In this document: piece by piece, positions 1 through 8,349 of the stretch
Numbering within the stretch: the stretch's first letter is position 1
Layout of the letters: each line of letters opens with the position of its first letter
NCBI GenBank assembly: GCA_046348585.1
Contig: JAXMDZ010000001.1
Location: 124,001 to 188,000, forward strand
Source of the DNA: JADZAI01 sp046348585
Lineage (GTDB): Bacteria; Pseudomonadota; Alphaproteobacteria; Micropepsales; Micropepsaceae
Direction: 5' to 3'
DNA length: 64,000 nt
Notes under the pieces: model-generated
The model's database searches: none
What the model was told of the DNA's origin: nothing
What the model saw: only the letters and a program-made list of their open reading frames with translations
Translations under genes and position numbers: made by a program

Positions 1-51
1 GCCAGCGGGTCGAGATCACCATCTTCCGCGCCCCGCTCCCCAGTCCGCGCC

Positions 52-1505
52 ATGAGCGCCGCCGCGGCGAGCAACCTGGCTCGCCGCCGTCGCCGCGATC
101 ACCGCATGCGGCTGCTGTATCTGTGTCGTCTTCGCCACCGGCCTCAATCTCGGCCCGGACGAGGCGCAATACTGGTCGTGACCGCTCGAACCCGCCTTCG
201 GCTATTTCTCCAAGCCGCCGATGATCGCCTGGATCATCGCTGACATGACCTCGATCACCACGGCGACGGCAGGAGCTGCATCCGCGCCGCCTCGCCGCTG
301 CTCTATGCCGTCTCGGCGCTGCTGATCTTCGAGGCGGGCCGCCTCCTCATGGCGCGCGTCGCGTTCTGGTCCTCGTCTTCGCCACCCTGCCCGGCGTCTC
401 CTTCCTGCGCCGCCCTCATCACCACCGACGTGCCTTGCTCTCTTCTGGTCGGCGGCGCTCCTCGCCTGCTGCGCCCTGCTGCGCCGCCCCCGGCCGAGGG
501 TCGCCTCATCGCCCTCGCCCTCGGCCTCGCGGTCGGCCTCGCCATGATGTCGAAATACCGCGGGCGGCTATTTCCTTCGGCCTCGCCCTCGCCGCGCTGA
601 TCGACCGCCGGGCGCGCGGCCATGTGCTCGGCCTCGGCGGCCTGCTGATCCTCGGCGGCATGGCGGTGATCGCCCCCAACATCGTCTGGAACCTCCAGCA
701 CGGCTTCGCGACCATCACCCGCACCGCCTACAATGCCGGCCTCAACGGCGACCTCTTCCACCCGGCCCGCGCAAGTTCGCCGGCGCGCAGTTCGGCGTCT
801 TCCGGACCCGTCCTGATGGGGGTCATCGTCGCCGGTCTCGCCCTTGGCCTCCAGGGCGAAGACCTGGCCCGCGCCGCGATGACGACGCCGTGCTGCTGGC
901 GATCAGCGCCCCGGTACTCGCCGTCGGCCTCGCCATCGCCTTCCTCTCCAAGGCCAACGCCAACTGGGCTACGCCCTGCTGTACCGGCCTCGCGCTGGTG
1001 GCGACCCGCTGGCTGGTCGAGAACGCGAACCGAAAATGGCTCGCCGCCTCGTTCGCGATCGCCCTCTCGCAGGCGGCGCGCTGCTGCGGCGGCGCTCTCG
1101 CACCGCGCCCTGGTCGAGCGCCATCAAGCCCAGACGAATGCCTTCAAGCTGTTGCGCGGATCCGGAACGCTCAAGGGCCCGCCATCGCGCGCGGCGCGCA
1201 AGGCGGCTTCGAGGTGCTCGCCGAGGACCGCGAGGACATGGCCTCGCTGCTCTACTACACGCGCCGCACCGGCGTTCCGATCCTGATGGACGCCCGAGCC
1301 CGGCCATCCGAGCGACCTACCGATGACGAAGCCTATGCGGGCGCGCCCGATCGCGTGCTTTCGTTACGCGGCGCGAGGATTCGAGCGACGTGACCGGCCG
1401 CTTCGCCTCGGCGCACGAGAGCGAAATCGTCTCCGTCACCATCGGCAGGGGGACACCCGGCGGACCTTTCGGTAAATCGACCTTGCGGGCTTCAAAGTCG
1501 ACTGA
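52..1505 (+). CDS. GT39/ArnT-like membrane glycosyltransferase, broken by frameshifts
   Basis: Probable integral-membrane glycosyltransferase of the PMT_2/ArnT (GT39, GT-C) type, which moves a sugar from a polyprenyl-phosphate donor onto a lipid or protein on the outer face of the inner membrane. Stitching frames together gives the diagnostic first-loop acidic motif LGPDEAQYW followed by YFSKPPMIAW, then several hydrophobic segments. No single frame stays open: shifts are visible near 90, 170, 260, 430, 560 and beyond. The ATG at 52 begins the hydrophobic N-terminus, and a stop at 1503-1505 closes the last good frame. The soluble C-terminal part is hard to follow. Sequencing error is likelier than true decay because neighbouring housekeeping genes in similar blocks are broken in the same way. 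The family call is fairly safe; the substrate is unknown. Confidence 0.6.
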
Positions 1506-1673
1506 ACGGCGGGCGAACCCATCGACTTGAACGCTTGATCCAAGGGGTTGATTTGCGCTCATTTTGTTGACGACTGGAAAACTTCATGGCGATGATCTGG
1601 CTTCGGATCGTGTGGGGATCAAGACGTCGAACGGCGTCGCACACGGGACGACTGGAAACGACGCTGGTCGCAC
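1506..1673. other. Intergenic region upstream of the aminomutase operon
   Basis: 168 bases with no convincing gene. A TTGACG hexamer lies near 1566, but no good -10 box follows at the right distance. The 12-mer GACGACTGGAAA occurs twice, near 1568 and 1646, and might be a regulator half-site or chance. The operon promoter is presumably here. Confidence 0.3.
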
Positions 1674-3055
1674 ATGACGGCTCATACGATCTTCGACGCC
1701 TCCAGGCGCAAGCAGGATCGCACATCCCTCACCGGAGGCGCCGCTGGCCTATCCGCAAGAGCGCCGAGCGCACTCGGTCGGCAGCCTCAAGAAGGCGCAG
1801 CGCGGCGGCGCAGCGCTGGAATCGATGCCGGCCCTCATCTCGACCGCCTCGCCGACCCCGCTCAAGCGCCCCAACCGCTTCCCCATCGGGGCCGAGGCGC
1901 GCGACTTCGCGCGCGCTGTTCCGGACGCGACGCCCGAGGACTGGAACGACTGGCGCTGGCAGTCGCGCCACCTATCCGCACGCTGGCGGAGCTTGAGCGC
2001 ATCTTCACGCTGTCCGACGACGAGCGCGCCGCCGCCTCCGTCACACCGGCTCGCTCCCGGTCGGCATCACGCCCTTCTATGCCTCGCGCATGGGCCTCGA
2101 CGATCCGGTGGAGCCATGCGCCGCTGCCCACTCGCCGATCGGCGACGAGTTCCTGCGCACGGCCGGCGAGGAGGACGACCCGCTCGGCGAAGATCACGAC
2201 ATGGCGGTGCCGGGCCTCGTCCACCGCTATCCCGACCGCGTCCTCTTCCTCACCACCGGCTTCTGCGCCACCTATTGCCGCTATTGCACGCGCTCGCGCA
2301 TGGTCGGCAATGCGGGCGGCGAGTATCATTTCTCCACCCACGAGTGGGAGAAGGCGCTCGAATACATCGAGGCGCACACCGAGATCCGCGACGTGCTGCT
2401 GTCGGGCGGCGACCCGCTGTCGATCGGCGACGACAAGCTCGACTATCTGCTGGGCCGCCTGCGCCGCATCAAGCATGTCGAGTTCGTGCGCATCGGCACC
2501 AAGATCCCCGTCGTGCTGCCGCAGCGCGTGACCCGCGACCTGGTGCGGGTGCTCAAGAAGCACCACCCGCTGTGGATGAGCCTGCACTTCACCCACCCGG
2601 CCGAGTTCTCGCCCGAAGTGACGGAGGCGACCGCCCGCCTCGCCGACGCCGGCATTCCGCTCGGCTCGCAGACCGTGCTGCTCAAGGGCATCAACGACGA
2701 CACCGCAGTCATGCGCTCGCTGATGCACGGCCTGCTGCAACGGCGCGTCCGCCCCTATTACCTCTATCAGTGCGACCCGATCACCGGCTCGGGCCATTTC
2801 CGCACCAGCGTCGACAAGGGCGTGGAGATCATCCGCTCGCTGCGCGGCCACACCACCGGCTATGCCGTGCCGACCTTCGTGGTCGATGCGCCCGGCGGCG
2901 GCGGCAAGATTCCCGTCAATCCCGACTATATCGTCGGCCGCGACGGCGACGCCCTCGTCCTCACGAACTACGAGGACGGCCGCTATCGCTATGTCGATCC
3001 CGAGGGCACGCTGGGCAAGGACCGGAACGCGGGCCTCGCCGACGCCGCGGAGTGA
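1674..3055 (+). CDS. kamA: Lysine 2,3-aminomutase (KamA-type radical SAM enzyme)
   Basis: PLP- and SAM-dependent enzyme that interconverts L-alpha-lysine and L-beta-lysine in the cytoplasm. The radical-SAM iron-sulfur motif CATYCRYC is encoded at 2264-2287. The PLP-lysine motif PGGGGK follows at about 2890-2908. The two aspartates that hold the lysine epsilon-amino group in clostridial KamA are both present (in YQCDP and VVDAPGG), which argues for a true lysine enzyme. The N-terminal WNDWRWQ motif is recoverable but sits in other frames. Shifts between about 1740 and 2100 break the first 130 residues, while 2100-3055 is intact. The start is uncertain: the ATG at 1674 or the ATG at 1825. The stop overlaps the next start as TGATG, so translation is coupled to the ligase genes. 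Confidence 0.88.
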
Positions 3056-4065
3056 TGCTGCGCTGCGGCCTGACCTACGATCTGCGCCAGGACTATCTGG
3101 CGATGGGCTACGGCGAGGAAGCGACCGCCGAGTTCGACAGCCCCCGCACCGTCGAAGGCCTCGAAACCGCGCTCTCCGCCCTCGGCTTCGCGGTCGAGCG
3201 CATCGGCCATGTGAAGGCGCTGGCCGCCCGACTGGTGGCGGGCGAGCGCTGGGATTTCGTCTTCAACATCTGCGAGGGCGTTTCGGGGCTGGGGCGCGAA
3301 TCCCAGGTGCCGTGCCTGCTCGACGCCTACGCGATCCCTTACGTCTTCTCCGATCCGCTGACCAATGCGCTGACCCTCGACAAGGCGATGGCCAAGAAGG
3401 TGCTGCTGCATGACGGCGTGCCGACCGCGCCCTTCGCCCTGCTCGCGCACCCGTCCGAAGCGGCGGCGGTGAGGCTGCCCTTCCCGGTCTTCGCCAAGCC
3501 GGTCGCCGAAGGCTCCGGCAAGGGCGTCGGCCCCGCGTCCAGGGCGAAGAGCCTCGCCGAGCTTGAGGCGGTGACCGCCGCCCTCCTCGCCGAGTTCCGC
3601 CAGCCGGTGCTGGTCGAGGCCTATCTGCCGGGGCGCGAGTTCACCGTCGGCATCGTCGGCACAGGCGACAAGGCGCGGGCGATCGGCGTGATGGAGGTGA
3701 TCGAGGACGACAACGTCACCGCCGGCGGCTACGGCTACGACAACAAGCAGAACTGGGAAGGCAAGATCGGCTACGAGCTGGTGGACGACGCCGAGGCGCG
3801 CGCGGCCGCCCGCGTCGCGCTCGACGGCTGGCGCGCGCTGCGCTGCCGCGACGGCGGCCGGGTGGACGTCAAGTCGGACGCCCATGGCCGCCCGCACTTC
3901 ATCGAGGTGAACCCGCTCGCCGGCCTCCACCCCGATTATTCCGATCTCGTCTTCCTCGCCAATTTCGCGGGCCTCACCTACCACGACCTCATCGCCGGGA
4001 TCGTCGCCTCGTTCCTCGACCGCCACCCCGATCTCGCCGCGCGGCGCAAGGCGGGCGCGCCATGA
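3055..4065 (+). CDS. D-Ala-D-Ala ligase-like ATP-grasp enzyme 1
   Basis: ATP-grasp carboxylate-amine ligase of the D-alanine-D-alanine ligase family, 336 residues. It would activate a carboxylate as an acyl phosphate and join it to an amine. The family N-terminal block NICEGVSGLGRE is present, then a lid region with KPVAEGSGKGV, and the metal-binding end FIEVNPLAGLHPDYSD. The ATG at 3055 shares bases with the aminomutase stop, and the stop overlaps the next ATG at 4062 (ATGA), so it is the second gene of a coupled operon. A peptidoglycan role is unlikely: no mur genes are nearby, and a second, dissimilar ATP-grasp follows directly. Substrate assignment to beta-lysine or a derivative is inference from context. 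Confidence 0.85.
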   Translation: MLRCGLTYDLRQDYLAMGYGEEATAEFDSPRTVEGLETALSALGFAVERIGHVKALAARLVAGERWDFVFNICEGVSGLGRESQVPCLLDAYAIPYVFSDPLTNALTLDKAMAKKVLLHDGVPTAPFALLAHPSEAAAVRLPFPVFAKPVAEGSGKGVGPASRAKSLAELEAVTAALLAEFRQPVLVEAYLPGREFTVGIVGTGDKARAIGVMEVIEDDNVTAGGYGYDNKQNWEGKIGYELVDDAEARAAARVALDGWRALRCRDGGRVDVKSDAHGRPHFIEVNPLAGLHPDYSDLVFLANFAGLTYHDLIAGIVASFLDRHPDLAARRKAGAP

Positions 4066-5051
4066 CGCGGCGCTGCCTGCTCTATACGGCGGTCGTCCCC
4101 GGCGAGGAGGAAGACCCCGCCAACGCCACCGGGGCCATTGCCGCCTCGCTGGTCGCGGTGCTCGAAAGCCTCGGCTGGCGGGCCGAGCACCGCAAGTTCG
4201 AGGGCGACCTTCAGGTCCTGCTCGACGGGCTGCGCCGTGATCCGCCCGATTTCGTCTTCAACATGGTGGAGAGCTTCCTCGCCACCGACCGCCTCGCCTT
4301 CCTCGCCACCGCGATTTACGAAACCGCGCGCGTGCCCTTCGCCGGCTCCGGCACGTTCGGCCTGATGGCGGGCACCGACAAGATCGTCGCCAAGCGGCTG
4401 CTGGCCGGCGCGGCCATTCCGACTCCCGGCTATGCCGAGGCCCCGGACTGGTCGGCGCTGCGCGAGGACCGACGCTACATCGTCAAGGCCATCGCCGAAC
4501 ACGCCTCGCTCGGGCTCGACGAGGGCGCCGTGGTCCGGGGTCGCGCCGCCGTCGAGGCCCGCGCCGCCGCCTACGAGGCGCAGCACAAGGCCCGCGTCTT
4601 CGCCGAGGAATATATCGAGGGCCGCGAGTTCAACGTGGCGATGATCGAAACGGCGCAGGGCCCGCGCGTCCTGCCGCTCGCCGAAATGGACTTCTCCGGC
4701 TTTCCCGAAGGCAAGCCGCGCATCATCGACTATGCGGCGAAGTGGAAGGAAGAGAGCTTCGAATACCGCCACACCAATCGCCGCTTCATCGACGAGGCGG
4801 CCGAGGCGGGGCTGGCGGCGGCGCTGCGGGAGATCGCGCTGAAGACCTGGCGGCTCTTCGATCTCGGCGGCTGGGCGCGGGTCGATTTCCGCATCGCGCC
4901 CTCGGGCGAGCCGCTGGTCATCGACGTCAACGTGAACCCCGACATCTCCGACGATGCGGGCCTCGCCGCCGCCGCCGCCCGGGGCGGCATCGCCTACCGC
5001 GATCTGGTCGCCGGCATCGTCGAGGCCGGCCTGCGCCGGGCGCGCGGATGA
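4062..5051 (+). CDS. D-Ala-D-Ala ligase-like ATP-grasp enzyme 2
   Basis: Second ATP-grasp ligase, 329 residues, clearly diverged from its neighbour. It shares the fold landmarks: a FVFNMVES block in the N-terminal half, a YIVKAIAEHASLG lid region, EEYIEGREFNVAMIE, and the metal-binding IDVNVNPDISDD near the C-terminus. It starts inside the stop of ligase 1 and its own stop overlaps the acetyltransferase start (ATGA at 5048). Two ATP-grasps in series suggest two successive condensations, for example onto the alpha-carboxylate and then a second residue, but nothing in the sequence identifies the building blocks. It is not a duplicated copy: the metal-site context and N-terminus differ. Confidence 0.84.
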   Translation: MTRRCLLYTAVVPGEEEDPANATGAIAASLVAVLESLGWRAEHRKFEGDLQVLLDGLRRDPPDFVFNMVESFLATDRLAFLATAIYETARVPFAGSGTFGLMAGTDKIVAKRLLAGAAIPTPGYAEAPDWSALREDRRYIVKAIAEHASLGLDEGAVVRGRAAVEARAAAYEAQHKARVFAEEYIEGREFNVAMIETAQGPRVLPLAEMDFSGFPEGKPRIIDYAAKWKEESFEYRHTNRRFIDEAAEAGLAAALREIALKTWRLFDLGGWARVDFRIAPSGEPLVIDVNVNPDISDDAGLAAAAARGGIAYRDLVAGIVEAGLRRARG

Positions 5052-5542
5052 GCGGCTTCGTCCTGCGCGACGATCTGCGCCCCGGCGACGCCGAGCTTCT
5101 CGCCGCCATCGCCGCCGCCTGCGGCAATTTCGCGCCCGCCGAGATCGCCTTCGTGCCGGAAATCCTCGCCCAGCTGGCGGAGCAGGGCGCGGAGGGTTCG
5201 GGCTACCGCCTGCTCGTCGCCGAGGACGGGCAAGGCCCGGCGGGCTTCGCCATCTTCGGCCCGGTCCCGGCGACCGAGGGCAGCTACGACCTCTACTGGA
5301 TCGCCACCCACCCGCGCGCCCAGGGGCGCGGCGCGGGCCGGAAGCTGCTCGCCGAGACGGCGCGGCGCGCGGCGGCGGAAGGCGCGGCGCGTCTCTTCAT
5401 CGAAACCGAAACGGGCGCGGGCTATGAAGCCGCGCATCGTCTCTACGAATCGTGCGGATTCCCCTTGATCGCCACCGTCCCCGACTATTATCGCTCGGGC
5501 TGCGGCAAGGCGATCTATGGCGGGCCGCTCAAGCGGGGTTGA
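5048..5542 (+). CDS. GNAT-family N-acetyltransferase
   Basis: 164-residue acetyl-CoA-dependent N-acetyltransferase. The acetyl-CoA pyrophosphate-binding motif A is visible as RAQGRGAGRKLL at about residues 95-106, preceded by the beta-strand DLYWIATHP, and the C-terminal part has the usual ARLYESCGF-like segment (HRLYESCGF). It is translationally coupled to the ligase upstream and followed after two bases by the cysteine-cluster gene. In methanogens and some bacteria a beta-lysine acetyltransferase (AblB) works with KamA to make the osmolyte N-acetyl-beta-lysine, but here two ligases intervene, so the amine acetylated may be a beta-lysyl peptide. That assignment is inference. Confidence 0.8.
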   Translation: MSGFVLRDDLRPGDAELLAAIAAACGNFAPAEIAFVPEILAQLAEQGAEGSGYRLLVAEDGQGPAGFAIFGPVPATEGSYDLYWIATHPRAQGRGAGRKLLAETARRAAAEGAARLFIETETGAGYEAAHRLYESCGFPLIATVPDYYRSGCGKAIYGGPLKRG

Positions 5543-5544
5543 GC

Positions 5545-6168
5545 ATGGCGGAGTTCGGCTACGAGCCAGTGAAGCTGTCGAAGGCGTACACCTCGATCGA
5601 GGGCACGCCAACCATCGACAGCGTCGATCTCAACATCTTCCGCCTGTCCTATTTCAGCGCCTGTCTCAGCTGCACCTTCTGCGGCCATTCGTGCTGCAAT
5701 TGGGGCGTCGACATCGACGTGACCAATGTGGAGCGCATCCGCGCCCGCAAGGACGAACTGGAAGCCTATCTCGGCACGAAGTGGGACGACTGGTTCACCG
5801 GCGAGTGGGAGGACACGCCCGACTATCCCGGCGGCAAGGCGACCCGCACCAGGGTCGTGAACGGCACCTGCGTCTTCCAGAACCGCGAAAACGGGGCGTG
5901 CAAGCTGCACTCCTTCGCGCTCGACAAGGGCTTCGACTATCACGAGGTGAAGCCGCTGATCTCCAGCCTCTTCCCGATCACCTTCGGCGACGGGCTGATG
6001 TGCCTCGGCGAGGAACTCTACGAAGGCTCGCTGATCTGCATGGGCAACGGCCCCAGCTGCTACGACGCGCAGCGCAGCGAGATTCTCCATTACTGGGGAC
6101 CGGAACTGGTCGCCGAACTCGACGCCGTCCGCGACGCCGAGCTCGCCCGCCGCAAACCCGCCGCCTGA
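5545..6168 (+). CDS. YkgJ-like cysteine-cluster protein
   Basis: 207-residue soluble protein with a dense cysteine cluster near the N-terminus: C40, C43, C46, C50 and C51 (SACLSCTFCGHSCCNW). Further cysteines occur in NGTCVF, GACKLHS, LMCLGE and LICMGNGPSC. This resembles the YkgJ/CxxCxxCC family, thought to bind zinc or an iron-sulfur cluster, with no settled biochemical role. The start at 5545 lies two bases after the acetyltransferase stop, so it belongs to the same operon. It has no signal peptide or membrane segment. A role in metal supply to, or modification by, the radical-SAM pathway is possible but unproven. Confidence 0.7.
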   Translation: MAEFGYEPVKLSKAYTSIEGTPTIDSVDLNIFRLSYFSACLSCTFCGHSCCNWGVDIDVTNVERIRARKDELEAYLGTKWDDWFTGEWEDTPDYPGGKATRTRVVNGTCVFQNRENGACKLHSFALDKGFDYHEVKPLISSLFPITFGDGLMCLGEELYEGSLICMGNGPSCYDAQRSEILHYWGPELVAELDAVRDAELARRKPAA

Positions 6169-6284
6169 CGCAGCGCCGCGGCGCTCTGGACATCATAGGT
6201 ATTTCGTCCTACACTCGCCCGTGGACCGGGCGGAGGACGGGCGTGCGGAGGACGGCGCGGGCGATCGGGTTTGGCGGCATGGAC

Positions 6285-6331
6285 CCCCTCCCCCCTCCGT
6301 GCCCGGTGAGGAACGAAGATGCTTTATGCCG
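6285..6331 (+). repeat. Dispersed extragenic repeat, copy 1
   Basis: A C-rich run followed by GGTGAG and a 21-base core (6311-6331, beginning GAACGAAGATGC and ending TTTATGCCG). The core is repeated exactly in the opposite orientation at 36087-36107, again next to a CCCTCCCCC-type run. Both copies sit outside genes. See copy 2. Confidence 0.75.
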
Positions 6332-6335
6332 GGGG

Positions 6336-6354
6336 CGCGACAGAAAATGTCGCG
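6336..6354. terminator. Hairpin between convergent genes
   Basis: Perfect 7-bp stem CGCGACA / TGTCGCG around a GAAAA loop, lying between the convergent ends of the cysteine-cluster gene (+) and the EamA gene (-). There is no clear U-tract on either strand, so terminator function is only probable. Confidence 0.4.
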
Positions 6355-6365
6355 GCGGGCCGGGG

Positions 6366-7280
6366 TCAGACGCTCGGAATGCGCGGTTTCTGCAGGCCGT
6401 GGCGGCCTTCGCGGATGGCGATCACGACGCCCGAGGCGACGATGACCGCCGCCCCCGCCCACACCGTCGCATCCGGCCATTCGTCGAACAGCAGCACGCC
6501 CAGCGCGGTCGCCCAGATGAGGCCGAGATAGTCGAACGGCCCCAGCATCGAGGGCTGGGCGCGGGCATAGGAGAAGGTGTTGCAGACCTGGCCGAGCCCG
6601 CCGAAGACGCCCGAGGCGATCAGCAGCGCCAGCGACCAGCCGTCCGGCGACTTCCAGGCGAAGGGCAGCGTCATCGCCCCCATCACCGTGCAGGACAGCA
6701 TGAAATAGAAGGCGATCGCCGAGCCGTTCTCGGTCGCGCTGATCTTGCGGATGATGACGATGACGAGGCCGGCGCAGAGCGTCGAGACCAGCATGATCAG
6801 CGCCGGCACGCCGTGGGCGAAGCTGAGCTTCGGCCCGATGATGACCAGCACCCCGGCGAAGCCCGCCGCCACCGCCGCCGCCCGCCACGGCCCCACCGGC
6901 TCGCTCAGCAGCGTCGCGGCCAGAATCGTCGCGAAGATCGGCATGGCGAAGCCGATCACCGTCCAGTCGGCGAGCGGCAGATCGGCGAGCGCCACGAACG
7001 ACAGGAACATCGCCGCCATGCCGACGGTCGAGCGCGACAGATGGAACCAGATATTCCGCGTCGCCCAGGAATCGGCGATCCGGCCCGCCACGAACGCCCA
7101 GCCGAGCACGACCGGCAGCGCGAAGGCCGAGCGGAAGAAGACGATCTCGCCGACCGGATAGCCCTCGCCCAGCAGCTTGATCGAGGCCGCCATCGCGGCG
7201 AACGACAGCGTCGCGGCGATCTTGTAGGCGATCGCGGCCAGCGGCGCATCGGCGCGCGGCGCGGGAGGCGCATCGGTCAT
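6366..7280 (-). CDS. EamA/DMT-family transporter
   Basis: 304-residue inner-membrane protein of the drug/metabolite transporter superfamily, with about ten hydrophobic helices arranged as two EamA repeats. The first repeat ends around GVLVIIGPKLS and the second around ASGVVIAIREG. Such proteins usually export small metabolites or take up precursors. It ends convergently with the aminomutase operon, and its start lies four bases downstream of the CorA stop, so it is probably cotranscribed with CorA. A role in exporting the product of the 1674-6168 operon would be attractive, but the gene is on the opposite strand. Substrate unknown. Confidence 0.88.
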   Translation of the reverse strand: MTDAPPAPRADAPLAAIAYKIAATLSFAAMAASIKLLGEGYPVGEIVFFRSAFALPVVLGWAFVAGRIADSWATRNIWFHLSRSTVGMAAMFLSFVALADLPLADWTVIGFAMPIFATILAATLLSEPVGPWRAAAVAAGFAGVLVIIGPKLSFAHGVPALIMLVSTLCAGLVIVIIRKISATENGSAIAFYFMLSCTVMGAMTLPFAWKSPDGWSLALLIASGVFGGLGQVCNTFSYARAQPSMLGPFDYLGLIWATALGVLLFDEWPDATVWAGAAVIVASGVVIAIREGRHGLQKPRIPSV

Positions 7281-7284
7281 GATG

Positions 7285-8271
7285 CTAAAGCCAGCCGCGC
7301 CACTTGAAGAAGATGGCCGGGATGACCGCCGAGACGATGATCGCCCCCAGCGCCATCGGATAGCCCCAGGTCCAGCCGAGTTCGGGCATGTGAACGAAAT
7401 TCATGCCCCAGATGCTGGCCATGACGGTCGGCGGCAGGAAGATCGTGGTGGCGACCGACAGGATCTTGATGATCCGGTTCTGCTCCAGGTTGATCATGCC
7501 GAGGATCGCGTCGAGCAGGAACGTCACCTTGTTCGACAGGAAGTTGGTGTGGTCGGCGAGCGAGGCGACGTCGCGGGTGATCGTCTTGTTGTAGCTGCGC
7601 AGTTCCTTGCCGCCCGGTCGGCCCTCGAAGGTCTGCGTCAGGAAGGTGAGGATGCGCGAGAAGCCGATGAGGCTTTCGCGGACCTTGCCGATCAGGTCGT
7701 TCTGGCGGCCGAGCCGGACCAGAAGCTGCTGGAAGTCCTTGTGCTCCAGCGCCTGGTTGTGGCGTGGCTTGTCGAAGGACTCGCGGCTGAGGCTGTCGAC
7801 GTCCGCGCCGACCCGTTCGAGGATGTCGGCGGTGCGGTCGACGATCGCTTCCAGGATGCCGACCAGAAGATAGTCGGCCGTGCTCCACATGCCCGATTGC
7901 CGCTCGGCGCGGGCCGGGAAGGTGTTGAACGGCATCGGCTCGCTGTAGCGGATGGTCAGCAGCCGGTTCTTGGCCAGCACGAAGGTGACGGAGGCGGATT
8001 CGGGATATTCGGTCTCGGTCTTGGAGACGATGGAGGTGGTCATGAAGAGGCCGTCGTCCTCGACATAGACCCGGCTCGACGCCTCGATCTCCTCCATTTC
8101 CTCCTTGGTCGGCAGCGTCACCCCGAGAAACGCCTCGGCCGCCCGCGTCTCCTCGGCGGTCGGGGCGTAGAGATCCAGCCACAACGCGCTCTCCGGCACG
8201 GCGACCGGGGCCGCCAGCTCAAGCTGGCGGCGCTTCAGGCAGGCGTCCGCAATCTCGAATACACGCAGCAT
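7285..8271 (-). CDS. corA: CorA-family magnesium/divalent cation transporter
   Basis: 328-residue CorA channel subunit. A large cytoplasmic N-terminal domain (MLRVFEIADACL onward) leads to a long helix and two C-terminal membrane helices, with the selectivity signature GMNF right after the first helix (SIWGMNFVHMP). The charged tail is very short (FFKWRGWL). It mediates Mg2+ (and Co2+/Ni2+) influx across the inner membrane. It is full length and undisturbed. The gene precedes the EamA gene by four bases and follows the RND adaptor after 78 bases. Confidence 0.92.
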   Translation of the reverse strand: MLRVFEIADACLKRRQLELAAPVAVPESALWLDLYAPTAEETRAAEAFLGVTLPTKEEMEEIEASSRVYVEDDGLFMTTSIVSKTETEYPESASVTFVLAKNRLLTIRYSEPMPFNTFPARAERQSGMWSTADYLLVGILEAIVDRTADILERVGADVDSLSRESFDKPRHNQALEHKDFQQLLVRLGRQNDLIGKVRESLIGFSRILTFLTQTFEGRPGGKELRSYNKTITRDVASLADHTNFLSNKVTFLLDAILGMINLEQNRIIKILSVATTIFLPPTVMASIWGMNFVHMPELGWTWGYPMALGAIIVSAVIPAIFFKWRGWL

Positions 8272-8349
8272 GGCCGGCCCGCACCGTAAGCATGACGATG
8301 GGGTCGCTTAGTCCTGTCGGCGGGGGCGGTCAACCGGCGATCGCGGCGG

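Noticed and set aside
1..55. End of an upstream gene (RVEITIFRAP-like reading, or a frame closing with TGA at 53-55)
   Set aside because: Too short and in an error-rich patch. Two frames are possible and neither can be tied to a family.
3055..4065. Housekeeping D-Ala-D-Ala ligase (ddl)
   Set aside because: No mur/fts genes adjoin, a second dissimilar ATP-grasp follows, and the gene is coupled to an aminomutase.
6360..6371. GCCGGGGTCAGA also present at 34829-34840, both at minus-strand stop codons
   Set aside because: Twelve bases in GC-rich DNA at two gene ends could be chance; no hairpin or further similarity supports an element.
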